From Henricia sp. BOLD:AAB3569 (lineage: Eukaryota; Echinodermata; Asteroidea; Spinulosida; Echinasteridae), in contig JBBELK010000490.1 in NCBI GenBank assembly GCA_037783545.1, positions 682,001 through 746,000 of the forward strand: a stretch of 64,000 bases of DNA. The letters run 5' to 3'. Of this stretch, positions 63,661-64,000 are shown piece by piece (within the stretch, counting starts at the first letter, position 1; the number at the start of each line of letters is the position of its first letter). A program made the position numbers and the translations under genes. Under the pieces are notes generated by a model. That model did no database searches. It had not been told where the DNA came from and was given only the letters and a program-made list of their open reading frames with translations.

Positions 63661-64000
63661 TGCAAGTTACGGATATGTGCCGTTGTCAAACACGATTGCC
63701 TAAAGCATATGCCAAATTGAAGAATAATGTCGAGGTGGTTACGATGTATAAAAGGAGGGCACCAGCGCACCCCCACCCCCCTCCCCCTCCCCCCCCCCCC
63801 CCCCGCTGAGCTACATCAGACCGATATCACCCAACCCGACGATCTGAGTGGGCTTGTCAGGAGTTGAAGTTCCGCTTTCATGAAATCCCCAGCACCCCCC
63901 ACCCCGACTAAACCAGCCTACGCGCCACTAACTGTTCGTGATTTCCGATTTGCTGATAAATAATTTGTAACCTAAGAACAGCATATCACGTGTATTAAGT
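63661..64000. other. End of window with poly-C tract
   Basis: A run of C lies at about 63789-63804. No gene is visible up to the window end. Confidence 0.4.

Overview
The window looks like nuclear DNA of a marine invertebrate deuterostome. An echinoderm, hemichordate or cephalochordate would all fit, and the sequence alone does not decide between them. The grounds are an intron-rich animal gene with ZU5, UPA and Death domains, AT-rich intergenic DNA with frequent GTAGGCCTAC-type words, many tRNA-derived SINEs, and a very dense load of foldback and other non-autonomous elements. There are no bacterial operons, ribosome binding sites, rRNA genes or CRISPR arrays.

The one clear host gene is on the + strand between about 12.3 and 39.2 kb. 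It is an UNC5C-like (UNC5CL-type) cytoplasmic ZU5-UPA-Death signalling protein. I could thread eight exons through compatible splice phases: 12322-12431, 12950-13047, 13265-13915 (ZU5), 31882-32025 and 33637-33828 (UPA), 34252-34308, 38299-38340 and 38826-39191 (Death, stop). The first coding exon was not found. About 18 kb of repeats fill the intron between the ZU5 and UPA exons. That intron also holds a second, diverged UPA-like exon pair at 25.1-25.6 kb, which may be an alternative 3' end or the remnant of a tandem duplicate.

0-12 kb holds a 1.95-kb element with 18-bp terminal inverted repeats and 9-bp target duplications (1786-3736), a broken BEL/Pao-type Gag fragment (4.3-5.4 kb, - strand), a mariner-like foldback element (7478-8316), a 140-bp palindromic MITE, SINE heads, and possible leader exons. 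The 18-kb intron and its surroundings hold a 2-kb foldback element (18.9-20.9 kb), a tandem pair of Helitron-like units rich in TGACGTCA sites (21.4-25.0 kb), two TTAA-flanked MITEs, and GC-rich mini-satellites.

40-52 kb is a nested palindromic complex. One palindrome (41.5-46.3 kb) encloses a truncated, frameshifted gene that I place tentatively in an invertebrate PIN/FEN1-like family with a cysteine-rich tail. One of its arms is split by a 1.86-kb insertion with a 4-bp target duplication. A second palindrome (46.3-50.0 kb) contains a long-armed mariner-like element and Helitron-like 3' ends.

55961-61925 is a complete, apparently young Ty3/Gypsy retrotransposon on the - strand. It has 130-bp LTRs that read as identical, a 5-bp AACCT target duplication, a plausible primer-binding site and polypurine tract, and one uninterrupted 1381-codon gag-pol frame with every catalytic motif in place. 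The last 2 kb holds a SINE fragment, a diverged tandem repeat and C-rich tracts.

Taken together, this is one host signalling gene stretched by transposon insertions, followed by a repeat-dominated flank whose nested insertions give a relative order of events. Splice sites and family assignments were made by eye without transcript or database support.
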